64,000 bases of DNA from Curtobacterium oceanosedimentum (GTDB lineage Bacteria > Actinomycetota > Actinomycetes > Actinomycetales > Microbacteriaceae): the NCBI RefSeq assembly GCF_020297365.1, contig NZ_JAIXIG010000010.1:36834-100833 (forward strand), written 5' to 3'. Made by a program: the position numbers and the translations under genes. Positions 27,865-36,602 of the stretch are shown one piece after another; the stretch's first letter is position 1; every line of letters begins with the position of its first letter. The notes below the pieces were generated by a model. It was not told the origin of the DNA and did no database searches. It saw only the letters and a program-made list of their open reading frames with translations.

Positions 27865-30321
27865 TCAGTTGCCCGGTGCGGCAGCCTCGGTCTCGCCGGC
27901 GCCCGGGTCGCCACCGGTGCCGCCGGTGGCGGGCTCGTCCTGCGGCCAGCCCGCGAACTCCCAGCCCGCGAGCGACGGGTGGTCCTCGCCCTTCGTGTAC
28001 GCGTGGGTCCGGGCGGCGTCACGCGCCTCCGTCAGCTTCGCGAGCAGGTCGGCGTGGGCCTCGGCGTCGACGCGTGTCAGGGCGTCGTGGGCGAGCGCGA
28101 AGCGGTCCATCTCGTTCCGCATGAGCATGTCGAACGGCGAGGTCGTCGTGCCCTGTTCGAGGAACCCGTGCACGTGCAGGTCGTCGTGCCCGTTCCGACG
28201 GTAGGTGAGCTGGTGCACGAGCGTCGGGTAGCCGTGGAACGCGAACACCGTGGGCGTGCCGGGCAGGAACAGCTCGTCGTACTGCTCGTCCGGGATCGGG
28301 TGCTCGTGCTTGCGCGGGTCGCCGAGCGCGAGCAGGTCGACGACGTTGAGGACGCGCACGCCGACGCCCGGCGCGTGCCGCCGGATGATGTCCGCTGCGG
28401 CGATCGCCTCGACGGTCGGGACGTCACCGGCACAGGCCAGGACGACGTCCGCGCGGCCGACCGACTGCTCGGTGCCGGCCCAGTCCCAGACGCCGAGTCC
28501 GGCCGCGGCGTGCGCGACCGCGTCGTCGAGGGACAGGAACACCGGCTCCGGGTGCTTGCCGGCGACGATCACCTCGATGCGGTCCGTGGTCTCCATGGCG
28601 TGCGCCGCGACCGCGAGCAGGGTGTTCGCGTCGGCGGGCAGCTTGATGCGGACCAGGTCCTGCTGCTTCGACGCGACGACGTCGAGGAACCCGGGGTCCT
28701 GGTGCGAGAACCCGTTGTGGTCCTGTCGCCACACGTGCGACGAGAGCAGGATCGACAGGTTCGACACCGGGACGCGCCAGTCGATGTCGGTCGACGACTC
28801 GAGCCACTTCGCGTACTGACCGACCATCGAGTCGATGATGTGGGCGAACGCCTCGTAGGTGTTGAGGATGCCGTGCCGGCCGGTGAGCACGTAGCCCTCG
28901 AGCATGCCCTCGAGCAGGTGCTCCGACAGCACCTCGGTGACGCGGCCACGTGCGGAGAGGTGCTCGTCGCCGGCTGCGCGACGAGCTCGCCAGACGCGGG
29001 AGGTGACGTCGAACACCGCGTCGAGCTTGTTCGAGATCGTCTCGTCGGGGCCGAACAGCCGGAAGGTCGAGGCGTTGCGTTCGATGAGCGCCGCGAGCCA
29101 CGGCCCGAGGGTCCCGGTGGCGGACGCCGTGGAGCCGGCCTCGACGCCGTACGGCTCGAGCGGCGGCCGGTCGAGCGCGGTCCGCAGCCGACCGCCGTTG
29201 CCGTGCGGGGTGGCGCTCATCCGCGCGTCGCCGCTCGGCCGGATCCCGGTCATGATGCCGACGGGGTGCCCGTCCTCGTCGAAGAGCTCCTCCGGGCGGT
29301 AGGAGCGCATCCACTCCTCGAGCTGCGCGCGGTGTCCCTCGTCCTCGCGCACCGCGGGGAGCGGCACCTGGTGGGCTCGGAAGGTCCCCTCGACCTGCTC
29401 GCCGTCGACCTCCTTCGGGCCGGTCCAGCCCTTCGGGGTGCGCAGGACGATCATCGGCCAGCGCGGTCGCAGTGCTGCGGCACCCGCGGGCTGCCCGGCG
29501 GCGGCGCGTTCGGCCTGTGCTCGAGCGGCGGCCTGGATGTCGTCGATCGCCGCGAGGGCCCTGCGGAGCGCACCGTCGAACAGGGCGTGCACCGCGTACG
29601 GGTCGTCGTCGACGCGACGGGAGTCGACCACGATCGGGTCGTACCCGAGACCGCGGAAGTAGGCGGTGAGGTCCTCGTCGGGGATGCGGGCCAGCACGGT
29701 GGGGTTCGCGATCTTCCACCCGTTCAGGTTGAGGATCGGCAGCACGGCCCCGTCGGACACCGGGTCGAGGAAGGTGTGCGCTTGCCACGAACCGGACAGC
29801 GGACCGGTCTCGGCCTCGCCGTCGCCGACCACGCACGCGACCACCAGGTCGGGGTTGTCCAGGGCGGCGCCGTACGCGTGCGACAGCGAGTACCCGAGCT
29901 CGCCGCCCTCGTTGATCGAGCCGGGGGTCTCCGGGGCCGCGTGCGAGGGGATGCCGCCGGGGAACGAGAACTGCCGGAAGAACTGCTGCAGGTCGACGTC
30001 CTGGTACAGCTCGTTCCACGTGCCCTCGAGCCAGGCGTTCGCGTTCATCGCCGGGCCGCCGTGCCCCGGGCCGCACACGTACAGGAACTCGCGGCCGGTC
30101 TCCGCGATCAGGGCGTTGCAGTGCGCGTAGACCAGGTTGAGCGCGGGCGACGTGCCCCAGTGTCCGAGGAGCCGGGGCTTGACGTCGTCAGGCTCGATGG
30201 GCCGCGTGAGCAGGGGGTTGTCCAGCAGGTAGATCTGCCCGACCGTCAGGTAGTTGGCGGCGCGCCACCAGGCGTCGACCGCCCGGAGCCGGTCGGTGGT
30301 GGGGAGGTGTCCAGGGGCCAT
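27865..30321 (-). CDS. xfp: xylulose-5-phosphate/fructose-6-phosphate phosphoketolase
   Basis: This 818-residue ThDP enzyme has the expected family length. Motifs in order are [37 protein letters not shown], the ThDP-binding [27 protein letters not shown], and in the C-terminal half [10 protein letters not shown] and SHQDPGFLD. It converts xylulose 5-phosphate plus phosphate to acetyl phosphate and glyceraldehyde 3-phosphate, bypassing part of glycolysis. TACCGT ends 6 bases before the ATG. A hairpin terminator follows. The Gly/Ala-rich last 25 residues are variable in the family. Confidence 0.95.
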   Translation of the reverse strand: MAPGHLPTTDRLRAVDAWWRAANYLTVGQIYLLDNPLLTRPIEPDDVKPRLLGHWGTSPALNLVYAHCNALIAETGREFLYVCGPGHGGPAMNANAWLEGTWNELYQDVDLQQFFRQFSFPGGIPSHAAPETPGSINEGGELGYSLSHAYGAALDNPDLVVACVVGDGEAETGPLSGSWQAHTFLDPVSDGAVLPILNLNGWKIANPTVLARIPDEDLTAYFRGLGYDPIVVDSRRVDDDPYAVHALFDGALRRALAAIDDIQAAARAQAERAAAGQPAGAAALRPRWPMIVLRTPKGWTGPKEVDGEQVEGTFRAHQVPLPAVREDEGHRAQLEEWMRSYRPEELFDEDGHPVGIMTGIRPSGDARMSATPHGNGGRLRTALDRPPLEPYGVEAGSTASATGTLGPWLAALIERNASTFRLFGPDETISNKLDAVFDVTSRVWRARRAAGDEHLSARGRVTEVLSEHLLEGMLEGYVLTGRHGILNTYEAFAHIIDSMVGQYAKWLESSTDIDWRVPVSNLSILLSSHVWRQDHNGFSHQDPGFLDVVASKQQDLVRIKLPADANTLLAVAAHAMETTDRIEVIVAGKHPEPVFLSLDDAVAHAAAGLGVWDWAGTEQSVGRADVVLACAGDVPTVEAIAAADIIRRHAPGVGVRVLNVVDLLALGDPRKHEHPIPDEQYDELFLPGTPTVFAFHGYPTLVHQLTYRRNGHDDLHVHGFLEQGTTTSPFDMLMRNEMDRFALAHDALTRVDAEAHADLLAKLTEARDAARTHAYTKGEDHPSLAGWEFAGWPQDEPATGGTGGDPGAGETEAAAPGN

Positions 30322-30327
30322 GGGACC

Positions 30328-30333
30328 ACGGTA
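30328..30333 (-). promoter_or_regulatory. -10 box (TACCGT) of the phosphoketolase gene
   Basis: TACCGT on the minus strand is 6 bases from the ATG at 30321 and no ribosome site is present, implying leaderless mRNA for a central-metabolism gene. Confidence 0.6.
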
Positions 30334-30411
30334 CGAAACGGAAGGCCGTCGGACCTCAGGAAACTCCGCGCGTCCGGGCGCGCCCGGCCCACTCGCGTCG
30401 GTCCGTCGCGG

Positions 30412-31005
30412 TCAGCGCCGCCGCCACCACCGTCGCGGGCGTGCTTCCAGCTGCGCCTGCTCGGCGGCCCGGGCGGCGGACGCCATCCGGGCTTCCCGCC
30501 GCTCCCGCCACGCCTCGACCTCGGCGTCGACCTCGCGCAGCGGCGTCACCACGGGCGGTCCGCCGAGCAGCTGCCGACGGGCCTCCTTGACGCGGGCGTT
30601 GAAGTCGACCAGCACGTCGCGCACGTCGGACTCCACCGACAGGGCGTCGAGGGCGTCGTCGAGCTCGGCGTCCTCGGTGCGCAGCGCCAGCGCGGGCGGC
30701 GCGATGCCGCGGATGTCCTCGCGCTCGATCTTCGACTTGATCCACCAGTCGGGGTCGTGCTGCCCGTCGTTCCCGGGCAGGGGCTTGCCGTGGTACGGGT
30801 TGCCCTCGAAGACCCCGCGGCGCTCGGCCTCCTCAATCCGGGCACGGGCGTTCGCAGCGACGTCGGCGGCCCGGAGCTGGCGGCGTTCCTCGCGCACCTC
30901 GTCGGGGTCCAGCGAGCCGCGCTCGATCTCACTGTCGACGAGCTGCTGGTAGCGGTAGCGAGCGGCCCTCCGGAGCCGGTCCATCCGTGCATCGACGTCG
31001 TTCAT
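30412..31005 (-). CDS. DnaJ-family-domain (DUF1992) protein
   Basis: This 197-residue protein has the DUF1992 core (residues about 55-130): ARARIEEAERRGVFEGNPYH, then GKPLP, then DPDWWIKSKIEREDI. This domain is also found in human DNAJC28. It has no J domain, so DnaJ activity is not implied. The C-terminus is a charged helix ending RPRRWWRRR. Function unknown. Its ATG is preceded by CATGGT with 6-base spacing. It may follow the GH15 gene in one direction (gap 46 bases) but has its own promoter-like box. Confidence 0.82.
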   Translation of the reverse strand: MNDVDARMDRLRRAARYRYQQLVDSEIERGSLDPDEVREERRQLRAADVAANARARIEEAERRGVFEGNPYHGKPLPGNDGQHDPDWWIKSKIEREDIRGIAPPALALRTEDAELDDALDALSVESDVRDVLVDFNARVKEARRQLLGGPPVVTPLREVDAEVEAWRERREARMASAARAAEQAQLEARPRRWWRRR

Positions 31006-31051
31006 CGTGCGACCATGATGCCCCCGACCCCCGACGGCGTGTCCAGCCCGC

Positions 31052-32872
31052 TCAGGAGTCCTTCGAGACCTCTTCGATGGTCAGTGCCGCCTGGATGAGC
31101 GCCAGGTGCGACAGGCCCTGGGGGATGTTCCCCATGAAGTCCCCGTCCACGGCGCTGAGCATCTCGCTGAACAGGCCGACGTCGTTCGCCTGGTCGACCA
31201 TCGCGTCCATCAGCTGCTGTGCGTCGTCGATCCGCCCGACGCACGCCAGTGCTGCGGCGAGCCAGAACGAGCACGCGACGAACGGCGACTCCTCGTCCTC
31301 CATGCCGGAGTACCGGTAGACCAGCGGCCCGTGCTGCAGCTGCTCCTCGATGGCCCGGATCGTCGACTCCATGCGCGGCCCGCGGTCGAACGCAGACATC
31401 GCGTGCAGCAGGATCGAGCAGTCGAGGGCATCGGTGCCCGGGTACATGACGTAGTGGCCGAGCTCCTCGTTCCACCCGTGCTCGGCGACCCAGTCCTCGA
31501 TGAGCTCGCGGTTCTCGATCCACTTCTCACGCGGGCCGTCGATCATCCCGGCGTCGTGCAGCTCCACCGCGGCGTCGAGCGCCTGCCAGCAGCCGATCTT
31601 GCTCGTCGTGTAGTGCTGCGTGTCCTGCAGCTCCCACATGCCGGAGTCGGGCTCCTCCCAGCGGTGGCAGGCGTCGTCGGCCAGCTCCTGCAGCACGGCC
31701 GCGGTGCTGCGGTCGAGCACGTTGCCGGCCCGCACGTACTGGCGCATGATCTCGAAGACGTCGCCCCAGACGCCGAGCTGCAGCTGGTCACCGGCGCGGT
31801 TGCCCACCGTGACCGGCCCGATCCCGTTCCAGCCGGGCACGTCGCGCTCCTCGACGTCGTCGGTCTTCGATCCGTCCAGTCCGTAGAAGATCGGCATGGT
31901 CTCGTCGTGCTCGGCGATGGTGCGCATCATCCAGGACACGGCGGCGTGGGTCTCCTCGCGCAGGCCGAAGCGGGTGAGCGCGTGCACCGTGTACGCGAGG
32001 TCGCGCACCCAGGCGAAGCGGTAGTCCCAGTTCTTGCCGCCGGTGCGGTCCTCGGGCAGGCTCGTGGTCGGCGCCGCGGCGATCGCGCCGGTCGGCGAGA
32101 AGATGAGGAGCTTGAGCGCCAGGGCGCTCCGCTGCACCGCCTCGGACCACGGCCCGTCGTAGTTGAACTCCTTCGACCAGGTCGCCCAGTTGTCGATGGT
32201 GCGGTCGACTCCTTCGAGGGAGCGTTCCGGGTCGGGCAGGAAGATCGGCTCGTCGTGGGTGCCGACGATGGTCAGGATCGACTTCGACCCCTCCGTCGTC
32301 GTGAACCGGCCGGAGAACCGCGGGCCGTCGTCGTGCACCGGCTCGAAGCCGCGCTCGACGATCGCGATGGTCACCCCGTCGATGCCGATCACGGTGCCGT
32401 TCGCGGTGTCGAGGCGGCGGGGCTCCGCGGTGTTGAGGATGGTCCCGGGGACGACCGCCCACTCCATCTCGACGGATCCCTCGACGCCCTGCGCACAGCG
32501 ACCGATCTCCGCCCAGGGCAGGCGTCCCGCGACGCCGGTGACCATGGCGTCGGTCACGGTGGCCCGGCCGGTGGGGGTCGTCCACGTCGTCACCAGGACG
32601 TTGGTGCCGGGCAGGTACTCGCGCGAGACCTGTGCGTCGCCGTCGGCGGGCCGCAGTGCGACGTGGCCGCCGTGCTCGGCGTCGAGGATGCTCGCGAAGA
32701 CCGGCGGCGAGTCCATCGACGGGATCGGCAGCCAGTCGATCCGACCGTCGAGGGCGATGAGCGCGACGGTCCGACCGTCGCCGATCGCACCGTACGAGCG
32801 CAGCGGGACGTACCCGTCGGTGCGCTCCTCGTTGTCGGTCGCGTCGGGGGTGTCTCGCGTGCGCTCGGTCAT
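31052..32872 (-). CDS. glycoside hydrolase family 15 enzyme (glucoamylase/trehalase-like)
   Basis: This 606-residue protein begins with a beta-rich N-terminal domain (YVPLRSYGAIGDGRTVALIA, then LDGRIDWLPIPSMDSPPVF). The (alpha/alpha)6 barrel follows, with NWDYRFAWVRDLAYTVHALT (GH15 Trp/Arg motif) and the acidic C-terminal region. The length and DSPPVFASILD segment match cytosolic GH15 enzymes of actinobacteria, some of which are alpha,alpha-trehalases. There is no signal peptide. It would release glucose from trehalose or alpha-glucans. CAGGCT is 6 bases before the ATG. Confidence 0.88.
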   Translation of the reverse strand: MTERTRDTPDATDNEERTDGYVPLRSYGAIGDGRTVALIALDGRIDWLPIPSMDSPPVFASILDAEHGGHVALRPADGDAQVSREYLPGTNVLVTTWTTPTGRATVTDAMVTGVAGRLPWAEIGRCAQGVEGSVEMEWAVVPGTILNTAEPRRLDTANGTVIGIDGVTIAIVERGFEPVHDDGPRFSGRFTTTEGSKSILTIVGTHDEPIFLPDPERSLEGVDRTIDNWATWSKEFNYDGPWSEAVQRSALALKLLIFSPTGAIAAAPTTSLPEDRTGGKNWDYRFAWVRDLAYTVHALTRFGLREETHAAVSWMMRTIAEHDETMPIFYGLDGSKTDDVEERDVPGWNGIGPVTVGNRAGDQLQLGVWGDVFEIMRQYVRAGNVLDRSTAAVLQELADDACHRWEEPDSGMWELQDTQHYTTSKIGCWQALDAAVELHDAGMIDGPREKWIENRELIEDWVAEHGWNEELGHYVMYPGTDALDCSILLHAMSAFDRGPRMESTIRAIEEQLQHGPLVYRYSGMEDEESPFVACSFWLAAALACVGRIDDAQQLMDAMVDQANDVGLFSEMLSAVDGDFMGNIPQGLSHLALIQAALTIEEVSKDS

Positions 32873-32998
32873 GCGTCCAGCCTGCCCCGGCGGTGGCCGC
32901 GACCATCAGGCGGACGTACCCCTCGTGGAGGACGGACGCCGGGCCTCCAGGCTGTGGAGGACCGCGCGCGGACCGCTCGCGGATGCCGGGGGCACGGC

Positions 32999-33066
32999 CG
33001 ACACGCCAGCGCGACTTGCGCACCCCGGGCGTGTCGCACTAGCGTCGTGCTCCTGCCGATCGGCAG
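32999..33066 (+). promoter_or_regulatory. promoter and palindromes upstream of the rtcB leader
   Basis: TTGCGC (33016-33021) and TAGCGT (33040-33045) with an 18-base spacer form a good promoter. An inverted repeat CGACACGCC/GGCGTGTCG (32999-33007 and 33028-33036) brackets the -35 box. Just after the predicted start lies a perfect 14-base palindrome CTGCCGATCGGCAG (33053-33066). Either could be a repressor site. This belongs to the 228-base gap between the GH15 gene and the short ORF, the longest gap in the window. Confidence 0.55.
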
Positions 33067-33100
33067 ACCGCCCGTCCCGGGCACACCGGAAGGACCGCGC

Positions 33101-33199
33101 ATGCGCGCCGTGCAGCACAACCAGGAACGCGTCGAGCTCCAGCTCGACGCGACCGCCGTGCTGTCCGAGCAGCAGTGGTCCCTCAGCTATCCCGCGTAG
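33101..33199 (+). CDS. 32-residue ORF in the rtcB leader (possible leader peptide)
   Basis: A short ORF starts with ATG at 33101 behind a strong ribosome site GGAAGGA and ends with TAG at 33197-33199. The peptide is polar and Gln-rich (MRAVQHNQERVELQLD, then ATAVLSEQQWSLSYPA), with no signal sequence or codon run typical of amino-acid attenuators. A hairpin (33217-33245) follows before rtcB starts at 33354. The strong start signal, in a genome where many genes lack one, makes translation likely. It may be a regulatory leader or a small protein; I do not recognise it. Confidence 0.5.
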   Translation: MRAVQHNQERVELQLDATAVLSEQQWSLSYPA

Positions 33200-33216
33200 G
33201 CACGCGACGTCCCACG

Positions 33217-33245
33217 ACGCCCCGTGCCCACCCGGCCCGGGGCGT
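33217..33245 (+). promoter_or_regulatory. hairpin between short ORF and rtcB (possible attenuator)
   Basis: ACGCCCCG (33217-33224) pairs with CGGGGCGT (33238-33245) around a 13-base loop, 18 bases after the short ORF stop. It could be an intrinsic attenuator or an mRNA structure. No T-run follows. Confidence 0.35.
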
Positions 33246-33353
33246 TCGTCATCTCCGCCTCCTCCCGTCCGCCACGACCGGCGACGACCAGGAGGCCCGG
33301 CGTACGACCGTCTCGGACCGTCACCTCGACCGTCACGAAAGCGAGACGACTCC

Positions 33354-34520
33354 ATGAAGAAGATCAACGACCGATTGCTCAGCTGGGCCTCGATGCTCGA
33401 GGACACCACCGAGCAGCAGGCCCGCACGACCGCGCGCATGCCGTTCGTGTTCCCGCACCTGGCCCTCATGCCCGACGCGCACCTCGGCCTCGGGGCCACC
33501 GTCGGGTCCGTCATCCCCACCCTCGGCGCGATCATGCCGGCGGCCGTCGGCGTGGACATCGGCTGCGGCATGATCGCGGTCCGGACGCAGTTCACCGCGA
33601 GCGACCTGCCCGCCGACCTGCAGGGGCTGCGCGAGCAGATCGAGCGCGCGATCCCGCTGTCGGCAGGAGCGTCGAACCGGAAGATCGTCGCGACCGCCGC
33701 ACCGCGCATCGCGGAGCTCGAGGCGATGGCCGAGACCGCCGGCTTCGACCCGGACGGCGTGCACGGCGGCTGGCGCAACCAGCTCGGCACGCTCGGGTCC
33801 GGCAACCACTTCATTGAGGTCTCCCTCGACGAGCAGGACCGGGTCTGGCTCTTCCTGCACTCCGGGTCGCGGGGCGTCGGCAACAAGATCGCGCAGCGCC
33901 ACATCGCCGTCGCCAAGAAGGCCGTGCAGCGGTGGTGGATCGAGCTGGCGGACCCCGACCTGGCCTACCTGGTCGAGGGCACCCCGGAATTCGACCGGTA
34001 CATCGCCGAGCTGCGGTGGGCCCAGCACTTCGCGCTGCTCAACCGCGAGGAGATGATGGACCGCGTCGTCCGGCAGCTGTCCGAGGCCGTCGGGACGCCC
34101 GTCGACGAGCGCGAGCGCATCAACTGCCACCACAACTTCACGCAGCGCGAGACGCACTGGGGCAAGTCCGTGTGGGTCTCGCGGAAGGGCGCGATCCAGG
34201 CGAAGGCCGGGCAGCCCGGGCTGATCCCGGGGTCGATGGGCACGGCGTCGTACGTGGTCGAGGGCCTCGGCAACAAGCCGTCGCTCGAGTCCTCGCCGCA
34301 CGGGGCCGGACGGCTGTTCTCGCGGAGCGCGGCCCGGCGGACCTTCACCCACGAGCAGCTGCGCGAGGCGATGGCCGGCATCGAGTACCGCGACACCGAC
34401 GCGTTCCTCGACGAGATCCCGGCGGCGTACAAGCCGATCGACCAGGTGATGGCCGACGCGTCGGACCTGGTGTCCATCCGGCACACGCTGCGGCAGGTCG
34501 TCAACGTGAAGGGCGACTGA
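33354..34520 (+). CDS. rtcB: RtcB-family RNA ligase
   Basis: This 388-residue protein has the RtcB landmarks. The metal-binding cysteine is in VGVDIGCGM. GSGNHFIE follows, the His pair is in INCHHNFTQRE, and the guanylated histidine is in SPHGAGRLFSR near residue 320. RtcB joins RNA 2',3'-cyclic phosphate or 3'-phosphate ends to 5'-OH ends with GTP and Mn2+, repairing cleaved tRNA or rRNA. It matches the short bacterial form (about 390 residues). No archease or RtcA gene is adjacent. It is preceded by a roughly 300-base leader with a short ORF and hairpin, and followed by a strong terminator. Confidence 0.93.
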   Translation: MKKINDRLLSWASMLEDTTEQQARTTARMPFVFPHLALMPDAHLGLGATVGSVIPTLGAIMPAAVGVDIGCGMIAVRTQFTASDLPADLQGLREQIERAIPLSAGASNRKIVATAAPRIAELEAMAETAGFDPDGVHGGWRNQLGTLGSGNHFIEVSLDEQDRVWLFLHSGSRGVGNKIAQRHIAVAKKAVQRWWIELADPDLAYLVEGTPEFDRYIAELRWAQHFALLNREEMMDRVVRQLSEAVGTPVDERERINCHHNFTQRETHWGKSVWVSRKGAIQAKAGQPGLIPGSMGTASYVVEGLGNKPSLESSPHGAGRLFSRSAARRTFTHEQLREAMAGIEYRDTDAFLDEIPAAYKPIDQVMADASDLVSIRHTLRQVVNVKGD

Positions 34521-34536
34521 GCCGCTTCCACCGACC

Positions 34537-34575
34537 GACGGGAGGCCCGTGGCCGCGCGCCACAGGCCTCCCGTC
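34537..34575. terminator. GGGAGGCCC-family hairpin terminator after rtcB
   Basis: A 17-base stem GACGGGAGGCCCGTGGC with one mismatch and a 5-base loop lies 17 bases after the rtcB stop. The stem is nearly identical to those at 8630 and 40973. Confidence 0.75.
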
Positions 34576-34644
34576 CGGTGCGGGGCGGCACCACAGCCGG
34601 GTGTGGTCCGGACAGGACGGCTCGCGTCGGGCACGCTTGACGGG

Positions 34645-35478
34645 ATGAGCGACACGGCGGAGCACGCAGCACGGGAGACCGGACGACAGGTCCGGCGAGC
34701 GGCCGACAGCCGGTGGTTCGAGGTCACGGCACGCGCCGGGTTCGTCGGCAGCGGCATCGTCCACCTGCTGATCGGGTACCTGGCGATCCTGCTCGGCATC
34801 GGCAACGCGTCCTCCGGTGGTGAGACGGACCAGTCCGGCGCGCTGCAGCAGATCGCAGCGGTGCCCGGTGGGGTGTTCCTGCTGTGGCTGATCGCCGTCG
34901 GTACCGCGGCGCTCACGGTGCGCCTGGTCGTCGAGGCGATCGTCGGCGGCCGCTCCGACACCACCCGGGGCTGGCTCGCCCGGCTCAAGGACGTCGCGAA
35001 GGCCGTGGTCTACGGCGTGATCGCGTACTCGGCGGCCTCGTACGCGCTCGGTGCCGGGTCGAGCTCCAGCAGCTCGTCGCAGAGTGCCGCGGCGAAGACC
35101 CTGGCGACGCCGGGCGGGGTGTTCGTGCTGCTGCTCGCCGGGGCGATCGCGGTGGCGGTCGGCATCGGACTCGTCGTCATCGGCTGCCGCCGGTCCTTCC
35201 GCAAGCACATCACCCGGGCCCCGGGCCAGCTCGACCGTGCGGTCACCGTGCTCGGTGTCGTCGGCTACGTCGGCAAGGGCATCGCCGTGGTCGTCGTGGG
35301 CGTGCTCATCGCCGTCGCCGGGCTGCAGAGCGACCCCGACCAGGCCACCGGCCTCGACGCCGCGTTCGAGGCCGTCCGGAGGATGCCGGGCGGGGTGGTC
35401 CTCCTCGTGGCGATCGGCATCGGGTTCGTGGCCTTCGGCGTCTACAGCTTCTTCCGCGCGCGGTACGCCCGCCTCTGA
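34645..35478 (+). CDS. DUF1206 family membrane protein
   Basis: This 277-residue protein has three repeated two-helix units, each starting with an aromatic/Gly-rich segment: FEVTARAGFVGSGIVHLLIG, then KDVAKAVVYGVIAYSAASYA, then TVLGVVGYVGKGIAVVVVGV. This is the DUF1206 pattern with six membrane helices. Function unknown; the family is common in actinobacteria. ATG at 34645 has no clear ribosome site, and an A/T-richer stretch CACGCTTGA lies just upstream. It sits between the rtcB terminator and a dispersed palindromic repeat. Confidence 0.87.
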   Translation: MSDTAEHAARETGRQVRRAADSRWFEVTARAGFVGSGIVHLLIGYLAILLGIGNASSGGETDQSGALQQIAAVPGGVFLLWLIAVGTAALTVRLVVEAIVGGRSDTTRGWLARLKDVAKAVVYGVIAYSAASYALGAGSSSSSSSQSAAAKTLATPGGVFVLLLAGAIAVAVGIGLVVIGCRRSFRKHITRAPGQLDRAVTVLGVVGYVGKGIAVVVVGVLIAVAGLQSDPDQATGLDAAFEAVRRMPGGVVLLVAIGIGFVAFGVYSFFRARYARL

Positions 35479-35510
35479 CCCGCGGACGCCGCCACGGCCG
35501 TGCCGGGGCG

Positions 35511-35572
35511 GACGTTCGCGCTGTGCGACACCTCACGGGCGCCAGCGGGCGTGAGGTGTCGCTGAGCCCGTG
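35511..35572. repeat. CACCTCACG palindromic element, copy B
   Basis: Perfect 12-base stem CGACACCTCACG (35526-35537) pairs with CGTGAGGTGTCG (35550-35561) across a 12-base loop. The flanks GACGTTC and GCTGAGCCCGTG align with copy A at 12379-12441. It occupies much of the 178-base gap between the DUF1206 and SMP-30 genes. The rest of the gap is a GCC/GCG-rich low-complexity run. Confidence 0.7.
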
Positions 35573-35656
35573 GACTCGCCGCCGCCGCCCTCGCCGCCGC
35601 CGCGCGCGCACCCACGCCTGAGCGAGCACGGACCGGCGGCGTTGTAGACGGGGTCG

Positions 35657-36532
35657 ATGAGCACCGACGCCGCCACCGGACCCGCGACCGTCTTCTCCGA
35701 CGCCCGGGCGGTGTTGGCCGAGAGCATCGTCTGGGACCCCGCAGCGCAGCTGCTGCGGTGGACCGACATCACCCTCGGCACCCTGAACACCGCACGGGCC
35801 GACGGCACGGTGATGTCGAGCGTGCCGCTGCCGCCCCCGCTCGCCAGCTTCCAACCCCGGGCGTCGGGCGGGTTCGTCGCGGCCCTCGGGGACACCGTCG
35901 TCCTGACCGACGAGCACGGCACGATCGAGCGGGAGATCGCGCGCGTCTCGCACGGCACCTCGGGCAACCGGTTCAACGAGGGCAAGTGCGACCCGTTCGG
36001 CCGGTTCCTGGTCGGCAGCATGAACGTCACGACGGGGGAGCCCGACGGAGCGCTGTACTCCGTCGAGCCGGACGGCACGACGCGGGTGCTCCGCGGCGGC
36101 TTCGGCGTGACGAACGGCATGGAGTGGTCGGACGACGGCAGCACCATGTACGTCACGGACACGAGCGCGTCGACGATCTACCGCGGGTCCTACGGCCCGG
36201 ACGGCGAGCTCGGCGAGCTCGAACCCTTCGTGGTCGGCCAGGCACACGACGGCCTGGTCCGCGACGACGAGGGGTGCTGGTGGACCGCGATCTACGGCGG
36301 CGGCCGGGTCGAGCGGTACGGCCCCGACGGGTCGCACCTGGAGACCGTCACGCTGCCGGTGGCGAACCCGACGTCGGTGGCGTTCGGCGGACCGGACACG
36401 TCGACACTGTTCGTCGCCACGGCCCGCGAGAACCTGACCGAGGAGGACCTCGAGCAGGCGCCGCGCTCGGGCGCCGTGTTCGCGGTGCCGACGCGCGTGC
36501 ACGGGTTCCCCGCGAACACCTTCGCCGGCTGA
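35657..36532 (+). CDS. SMP-30/gluconolactonase-family protein
   Basis: This 291-residue protein is a six-bladed beta-propeller of the SMP-30 family. The metal-binding acid is in ESIVWDPAAQLLRWTDI. The next ligand region is GNRFNEGKCDPFGRFLVGSM. VTNGMEWSDDGSTMYVTDTS supplies the central Asn, and HDGLVRDDEG the catalytic Asp. Enzymes of this kind hydrolyse sugar lactones using a divalent cation. The substrate is unknown; gluconolactone or a related aldonolactone is plausible. TAGACG lies 6 bases before the ATG. Confidence 0.88.
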   Translation: MSTDAATGPATVFSDARAVLAESIVWDPAAQLLRWTDITLGTLNTARADGTVMSSVPLPPPLASFQPRASGGFVAALGDTVVLTDEHGTIEREIARVSHGTSGNRFNEGKCDPFGRFLVGSMNVTTGEPDGALYSVEPDGTTRVLRGGFGVTNGMEWSDDGSTMYVTDTSASTIYRGSYGPDGELGELEPFVVGQAHDGLVRDDEGCWWTAIYGGGRVERYGPDGSHLETVTLPVANPTSVAFGGPDTSTLFVATARENLTEEDLEQAPRSGAVFAVPTRVHGFPANTFAG

Positions 36533-36602
36533 CCGCACGGCCACGCTCCCCGCACCCGGCGGACGGGTATCCTGGGCGACCGCCCGACCCGAGGAGACCC
36601 AC

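Noticed and set aside
28424..30076. 550-codon minus-strand frame within the phosphoketolase gene
   Set aside because: Same strand but different frame from the phosphoketolase, whose ThDP and substrate motifs are intact over full length; the translation is Arg-rich with no domain.
35570..35640. Small ORF or microsatellite in the GCC/CGC-rich run before the SMP-30 gene
   Set aside because: It is simple high-GC low complexity without exact repeat units or a start signal.
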